In this document: one piece after another, positions 13,233 through 17,233 of the stretch
How the letters are laid out: each line of letters begins with the position of its first letter
How positions within the stretch are numbered: position 1 is the stretch's first letter
From: an uncultured Selenomonadaceae bacterium
GTDB taxonomy: Bacteria > Bacillota > Negativicutes > Selenomonadales > Selenomonadaceae
NCBI GenBank assembly: GCA_910579115.1
Contig: CAJTSO010000043.1
Span: forward strand, 1-17,233
Length of the DNA stretch: 17,233 nucleotides
Reading direction: 5' to 3'
The notes under the pieces: model-generated
Seen by the model: only the letters and a program-made list of their open reading frames with translations
Database searches by the model: none
Told to the model about the DNA's origin: nothing
Program-made: the position numbers and the translations under genes

Positions 13233-14443
13233 TGGACGGCAATATCGTTGCGACACTTTTCCCGGGCATCGCAAGTCTCTTTGTACAAGAGCCGGCCATT
13301 GCGATCGCTCGTGTTCTCCTTATCGCTTTTGGTTTTTTGTTAGCCTATCTTGGCTTTAGCCGTAAGCTGGAGCCCCTTATCATGGTACCAATGGGCATCG
13401 GCATGATTTGCATTAACTGCGGCGTCCTTTTCCTCAAGGGTGGAAATATCGGCACGATTTTTCTTGACCCGCTCGTTTCGGACCCGGCAGAGCTGATGAA
13501 CATCATGCAGATTAATTTTCTGCAGCCTATCTACAACCTTACGTTCAGCAACAGCCTGGTCGCCTGCTTCGTATTCATGGGAATCGGAGCAATGTGTGAA
13601 ATCAGCTTCATCCTGGCAAATCCCTGGACGTCGATCATCATCGCGATTTTTGCAGAAGCTGGCACATTTGCTACACTTATTCTCGGTACTCATCTCGGGC
13701 TCGCCCCGAACGAAGCGGCGGCGGTGGCCTCAATCGGCGGTGCAGACGGCCCGATCGTCCTCTTTACTTCGCTTATCCTTGCGCCGGAGCTTTTTGTGCC
13801 GATCTCCGTCATTGCTTATCTCTATCTTTCTCTGACCTATGCCGGCTATCCGACGCTTGTCAAGTGGCTCGTCCCTAAAAAGTACCGTGGCAACGATATA
13901 ATTTTTGACGCGCCGGAGGTTCCGAAATCTCAAAAATTCATTTTCATTCTCGTCTGCTGCGCGATCCTTTGCATTTTGCTGCCGATGGCTGCGCCGCTTA
14001 TCATGTCCTTCTTCCTTGGGATGGCGATTAAAGAAGCTGAGATCGTTCCCTATCAGGATCTTTTAGAAAGCACAATGCTCTACGCTTCGACGATGATGCT
14101 CGGCCTGTTGCTGGGCACTCTCTGCGAGGCCTCAACCTTACTTAATCCAAAGGTTGCGCCGCTCGTTATTCTTGGCGTCTGCGCCTTGACCGTGTCCGGC
14201 GTGGTCGGCGTCCTGGGCGGCTGGCTCATCTACAAGTGGAAAAATGGCGACTTTAACCCGGTTGTCGGCATCGCCGGTGTTTCCTGCGTGCCGACGACGG
14301 CGAAAATAGCCCAGCATATTGCCGAGGATGAGGATGCGTTCGCCGTGATTATGCCGGTGGCCATGGGGGCTAATATCGCAGGCGTCATCGTCTCCGCGAT
14401 TGCGTGCGGCGTCTTTATCTCGACGATTCACATGGTTGGCTGA
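13232..14443 (+). CDS. madB: Na+-translocating malonate decarboxylase, carboxybiotin decarboxylase (beta) subunit
   Basis: The 403-residue polytopic membrane protein belongs to the OadB/GcdB/MmdB/MadB family. The hallmark IGGADGP (168-174) holds the conserved aspartate used in Na+ and proton handling, and MGANIAGVIVSAIACG near the C-terminus matches the second conserved Asn/Gly/Ser region. GIGAMCEISFILANP (117-131) corresponds to the family's re-entrant loop area. These subunits decarboxylate carboxybiotin and use the free energy to export Na+. The malonate assignment rests on mdcA and mdcB nearby; oxaloacetate, glutaconyl-CoA and methylmalonyl-CoA pumps share the same subunit. It overlaps its neighbours by TAATG upstream and TGATG downstream, so the three genes are tightly coupled. 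Confidence 0.92.
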   Translation: MDGNIVATLFPGIASLFVQEPAIAIARVLLIAFGFLLAYLGFSRKLEPLIMVPMGIGMICINCGVLFLKGGNIGTIFLDPLVSDPAELMNIMQINFLQPIYNLTFSNSLVACFVFMGIGAMCEISFILANPWTSIIIAIFAEAGTFATLILGTHLGLAPNEAAAVASIGGADGPIVLFTSLILAPELFVPISVIAYLYLSLTYAGYPTLVKWLVPKKYRGNDIIFDAPEVPKSQKFIFILVCCAILCILLPMAAPLIMSFFLGMAIKEAEIVPYQDLLESTMLYASTMMLGLLLGTLCEASTLLNPKVAPLVILGVCALTVSGVVGVLGGWLIYKWKNGDFNPVVGIAGVSCVPTTAKIAQHIAEDEDAFAVIMPVAMGANIAGVIVSAIACGVFISTIHMVG

Positions 14444-15192
14444 TGGACGGCTGCTGGCAAATAGAGCGTCATGAAGAGATTGATTCTACGAACCGCCGGG
14501 CCCTTGAATTAGCCAGGGCAGGCGCTCCCTCGGGAACGGTCGTCGTTGCATCGAGGCAGACATCGGGATGCGGGCGCAGGTCTCGTCACTGGCACAGCCC
14601 GGCAGGCGGCCTGTGGTTTTCACTTCTCCTGCGTCCCAACGTCGCCCCCGAGTGTACGGCGGCAGCCTCTTTGATGGCTGGCGTCAGCGTCGTGTCAACT
14701 CTTCGCCGTCTCTATAGAAGGAACGACATTTGTCTTAAATGGCCGAACGATATACTAATTGGGGAGAAGAAAATTGTCGGGATTCTTGCCGAAATGGCTC
14801 TTGACGCGGATGGATTCGTTGATTTTCTCGTCATTGGCATCGGGATAAATGTCGATTTACCGCCTGATACATGGACGGGCGAATTAAAGGATCGCGCCGT
14901 TTCGCTCCGCACTGCGACGGGAATTGTCTACACGCCGGATGAGGTTTTGCGGGAAGCGCTCACCGACATGAAAATCCATGTTAAAGATTGGGAAGCCAAC
15001 GGGATGTCGAAGATTCTTTCTGCATGGCTCGCGATGAATAATACCATTGGTAGAGAGGTCATTGTTAAAGATGACGGCCGTGTGATATGGAGTGGTACAG
15101 CGACAGCTCTTTCTGAGGATGGTTCTCTCACGGTACGAGGAGAGGATGGCTGTATTCAAACATTTTCCTTTGGAGAAATCAGTATCCGCTAA
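14443..15192 (+). CDS. birA: Biotin protein ligase without a DNA-binding domain
   Basis: From ATG 14443, overlapping the madB stop, the protein has 249 residues. It begins at the catalytic domain (IDSTNRRA), lacking the helix-turn-helix of repressor-type BirA. Motifs are the biotin-binding loop GCGRRSRHW at 42-50, SPAGGLWFS, KWPNDI at 99-104, KKIVGILAE and the C-terminal SH3-like domain with GREVIVKDDG. It attaches biotin to a carrier protein through biotinyl-AMP. Its place inside the malonate cluster suggests it serves the biotin carrier of the decarboxylase. The usual loop is GRGRRGRxW. Here the first Arg is Cys and the third Gly is Ser, while the Arg contacting biotinyl-AMP is kept. A frame extended to 14404 is rejected because the extra residues are madB sequence. 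Confidence 0.92.
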   Translation: MDGCWQIERHEEIDSTNRRALELARAGAPSGTVVVASRQTSGCGRRSRHWHSPAGGLWFSLLLRPNVAPECTAAASLMAGVSVVSTLRRLYRRNDICLKWPNDILIGEKKIVGILAEMALDADGFVDFLVIGIGINVDLPPDTWTGELKDRAVSLRTATGIVYTPDEVLREALTDMKIHVKDWEANGMSKILSAWLAMNNTIGREVIVKDDGRVIWSGTATALSEDGSLTVRGEDGCIQTFSFGEISIR

Positions 15193-15209
15193 GTCATTCT
15201 TGATAAGCT

Positions 15210-15236
15210 GAGTGGAGCCTTTTGAAGACTCCACTC
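15210..15236 (+). terminator. Hairpin between birA and hutP, weak terminator or processing site
   Basis: GAGTGGAG and CTCCACTC form a perfect 8-bp stem with an 11-nt loop, followed only by TTTA. The poor T-tract suggests partial termination, or an RNA stability or processing element, between birA and the hutP-like gene. Confidence 0.45.
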
Positions 15237-15316
15237 TTTACAGGGTACCGTCATCAGGCGTTAAGCGGGGAACGACTTAATGCTCGTTGTTGATTCCAAA
15301 GAAAGGTGTCTGAGCT

Positions 15317-15760
15317 ATGATGGAAAATTCATCATTTATGACGAACAGCGTTAAGAGTGTCGGCACGGCAGCAATGTTTCTGGCCCTGACTCAAACGATT
15401 CACGATGAGGCAATCGCCAAACAAATCGTGTCGAAAGCAGGGTTCAGGGCGGCAGTTACCGAGGTTGGCGGTAAAACAACCTTCAGTGAATTTAATGATA
15501 AATTCAATCGTGCGGTAATTGGCGCGGCGATCAATTCTGAGGTCATAGAGAAGGAGCCGGGCAGCATCCACGCGCTTCTTCACGCGGCGGAAGAGGCTAA
15601 ACAGGGAATTGTCCTGAGGCCGAACGCCAGCGTATCGCTGGCGCTGAAAATCGCCGTTGTCCGTAACGATACATGGATTGCCGTAGCCGCTTTTGGGCAG
15701 TCTGCTTTGCACTATATGACCAATCATGACCGTGCCGGTCTGGGGATCATGAATATCTAA
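15317..15760 (+). CDS. hutP: HutP-family RNA-binding antitermination regulator
   Basis: The 147-residue length equals that of Bacillus subtilis HutP (about 148). The alignment I can make by eye is colinear: SVGTAAMFLAL for the first helix, GFRAAVTEVGG for the KVCLGKVGS strand, SIHALLHAAEEA for SHALYHATMEA, and DTWIAVAAFG...AGLGIMNI for DWIAVSLYG...FGVGINHI. The two histidines of HALLH (85 and 89) match those that bind Mg and ligand in HutP. The third ligand, the histidine in GINHI, is Asn here. HutP binds NAG-rich RNA upon Mg and L-histidine binding and blocks an intrinsic terminator downstream of its own gene. Here too a terminator follows, before mdcA, so control of malonate decarboxylase by antitermination is the inference. 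The start has AAAGGTG upstream, and ATG 15320 is an alternative. Confidence 0.82.
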   Translation: MMENSSFMTNSVKSVGTAAMFLALTQTIHDEAIAKQIVSKAGFRAAVTEVGGKTTFSEFNDKFNRAVIGAAINSEVIEKEPGSIHALLHAAEEAKQGIVLRPNASVSLALKIAVVRNDTWIAVAAFGQSALHYMTNHDRAGLGIMNI

Positions 15761-16220
15761 AAAACAGCATCGTCCGTCCATGAGGGATATATCAGGGATA
15801 GAAGAAGCGTAGGGACGGGGCTTTACTGCCAGCGATGCAGAAACCGGCTGCAGCCGGGACAATTTAATAGTGGCGAATGAGAAAACGCGTGAAAAGCGAC
15901 TGCTTTTTATGCGTTTTTTTATCTCTATGAGCTGATTTGAAGCTTTGGAAAAACAAAGGGAGGTGGGTACTGGCTTTCTTTTTGGCGGCAGTTGCACTGC
16001 TGTTGTTCCGCATTCGTTTTTCAAGGCGAATGACTCTTCTGTAGTCATAAATTTCATGCCGCTTCGGGGGGCGGTTTGATTTTCCTTTGCGTGTGATTTC
16101 AAAGGAAAGATACGTTGATGTTACAGAACGCAAGCCCAGGGATAAAAAGGCGAGTGGTACTGGCGCATAGACGCGAAATTTCCGCCTACCGATTGTCGTA
16201 ATTCCTGTATCTAAATTTAG
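15761..16220 (+). promoter_or_regulatory. Untranslated hutP-mdcA interval with hairpins and NAG cluster
   Basis: No gene is seen in about 475 nt. In order it holds a run of NAG trinucleotides (15782-15811: GAG, CAG, TAG, AAG, AAG, TAG), a perfect 14-nt palindrome CCGGCTGCAGCCGG (15844-15857), the intrinsic terminator, a CTTTG/CAAAG hairpin (15943-15958), an ATGACT/AGTCAT hairpin (16030-16048), and a perfect 9-bp TTTCCTTTG/CAAAGGAAA hairpin (16081-16108). CAAAGG at 15954-15959 could alternatively pair with the 16081 arm. I find no convincing promoter here, so mdcA is probably read through from upstream. Confidence 0.55.
15882..15920 (+). terminator. Intrinsic terminator between hutP and mdcA
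   Basis: AAAACGCGTGAAAAGC (15882-15897) pairs continuously with GCTTTTTATGCGTTTT (15902-15917) through 16 positions with two G-T wobbles, around a GACT loop. The T run extends to 15920. It lies 315 nt upstream of mdcA in the same place as the HutP-regulated terminator of the hut operon. Confidence 0.85.
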
Positions 16221-16235
16221 AAAGGAGCGTTTCAG

Positions 16236-17233
16236 ATGGAAAAACAGGGGACATCCCGGACCTGGGATACCCGCAAACAAGATGCCTTAGCCCGAAAGAA
16301 GGCGGCGGCGCACCTTGTCAGGGAGGGTAAAGTCGTCGACGCCAGGGATGCCGTCGCATTGCTCGAGACTGTCATCAAGCCGTTTGACAAGGTGAACATA
16401 GAGGGAAACAACCAGAAACAAGCCGATTTTCTCGCTCGGTGCCTGTGCGACGTCGATCCGGAAAAGATTCACGATCTGCACATGGTGCAATCGGTTCTGA
16501 CGCTGCCGGAGCATCTTGACGTCTTTGAAAAGGGCATTGCCAAAAAGCTCGATATGTCGTTCTCGGGTCCGCAGGCAGGACGTATTGCCGAATTCCTCCA
16601 GGAGGGCCGGCTGGAGCTTGGCGCCATTCATACATACCTTGAGCTCTACGGCCGCTATTTCGTTGATTTGACGCCCCGTGTCGCGCTGGTGGCCGCCACG
16701 ATGGCGGATGCCGACGGCAATCTCTTCACGGGTTTTTCAACGGAGGATACTCCGGCGATTGTGGAAGCGACAAAATTCCGCCAGGGGATTGTCATCGCCC
16801 AGGTGAATCAGATCGTCGACAAGCTGCCCCGTGTTGATATTCCGGCGGACTGGGTTGATTATGTCATCCAATCGCCGAAACCCTTTTATATTGAGCCGCT
16901 CTTCACGCGTGATCCGGCGCTCATCACAGATTCCCAGGTGCTGCGCGCGATGATGGCAATCAAAGGGATTTACGGCGAATACAATGTCGAGTCGATGAAC
17001 CACGGCATCGGATTCGATACGGCTGCCATCGAGCTTCTCCTGCCGACCTATGGGGAGGAACTCGGTCTGCGGGGGAAAATTTGCAGGAATTTTATTCTCA
17101 ACCCGCATCCTTCGCTTATTCCGGCGATAGAGACAGGATGGGTCGAGTCGGTTCACTGCTTTGGCGGAGAGCTGGGGATGGAAGATTATGTGGCCGCGCG
17201 CAGTGATATTTTCTTCGTCGGCCCCGACGGGTC
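16236..17233 (+). CDS. mdcA: Malonate decarboxylase alpha subunit (malonate:ACP transferase), partial
   Basis: The window shows 332 codons of a gene that runs off the 3' edge; family members have about 550 residues. The sequence matches MdcA/MadA closely: EGNNQKQADFL, VDPEKIHDLHM, FEKGIAKKLDMSFSGPQ, GAIHTYLELYGRYFVDL, STEDTPAIVE, GIVIAQVNQIVDKLPRVD, FYIEPLFTRDP, NHGIGFDTAAIELLLPTYGE and NPHPSLIPAIETGWVESVH. The subunit exchanges acetyl-ACP for malonyl-ACP on the phosphoribosyl-dephospho-CoA carrier. AAAGGAG at 16221-16227 sits 8 nt before the ATG. The remaining carrier, carboxyltransferase and biotin carrier genes are expected downstream. With madB nearby the complex should be the biotin-dependent, Na+-pumping form rather than the soluble one. 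Confidence 0.95.
   Translation, partial: MEKQGTSRTWDTRKQDALARKKAAAHLVREGKVVDARDAVALLETVIKPFDKVNIEGNNQKQADFLARCLCDVDPEKIHDLHMVQSVLTLPEHLDVFEKGIAKKLDMSFSGPQAGRIAEFLQEGRLELGAIHTYLELYGRYFVDLTPRVALVAATMADADGNLFTGFSTEDTPAIVEATKFRQGIVIAQVNQIVDKLPRVDIPADWVDYVIQSPKPFYIEPLFTRDPALITDSQVLRAMMAIKGIYGEYNVESMNHGIGFDTAAIELLLPTYGEELGLRGKICRNFILNPHPSLIPAIETGWVESVHCFGGELGMEDYVAARSDIFFVGPDG

Noticed and set aside
15332..16280. Minus-strand frames of 138 and 256 codons over hutP and its downstream interval
   Set aside because: No ribosome site or recognisable domains. They are low-complexity basic translations opposite a real gene and RNA hairpins.

Overview
The window looks like chromosomal DNA of a low-to-mid GC Firmicute, most likely of the Negativicutes branch (Selenomonadales, Acidaminococcales or Veillonellales). 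The reasons are strong SigA-type promoters, a glycine T-box in front of two-subunit glycyl-tRNA synthetase, a Na+-pump type malonate decarboxylase, and an arginine-based polyamine operon that ends in a carboxy(nor)spermidine dehydrogenase. The taxon is an inference from gene content and remembered family similarity. No database was searched.

Region 1 (1-5051, minus strand) is a polyamine operon. From its promoter at 5023-5051 it reads through a leader of about 400 nt, arginine decarboxylase (speA), an aminopropyltransferase (speE), agmatinase-type ureohydrolase (speB) and carboxynorspermidine/carboxyspermidine dehydrogenase. The leader carries a branched 5' fold, six closely spaced hairpins and an intrinsic terminator just before speA, so attenuation is likely. 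Downstream, at the window edge, are three copies of a short GC-rich palindrome.

Region 2 (5170-8522, plus strand) is glyQ-glyS, preceded by a consensus promoter and a T-box with a GGC specifier, and followed by a strong terminator. Region 3 (8530-11496, minus strand) holds an exported protein of unknown function with its own terminator, then a pncB-like nicotinate phosphoribosyltransferase, a possible 25-residue membrane peptide and metA, all behind an extended -10 promoter.

Region 4 (11536-17233) is a malonate decarboxylase locus cut by the window edge. mdcB (prosthetic-group synthase) is on the minus strand. Divergent from it are a 47-residue membrane protein, madB (Na+-pumping carboxybiotin decarboxylase subunit), a biotin protein ligase without a DNA-binding domain, a HutP-family RNA-binding regulator, and mdcA (malonate:ACP transferase, partial). 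Transcription would pass two strong intrinsic terminators, one in the leader before the first gene and one between hutP and mdcA. The second copies the arrangement of the Bacillus hut operon, where HutP antiterminates between hutP and hutH. The most interesting candidate system here is HutP-type antitermination controlling malonate decarboxylation rather than histidine use. The second is the unexplained structured leader of the polyamine operon.
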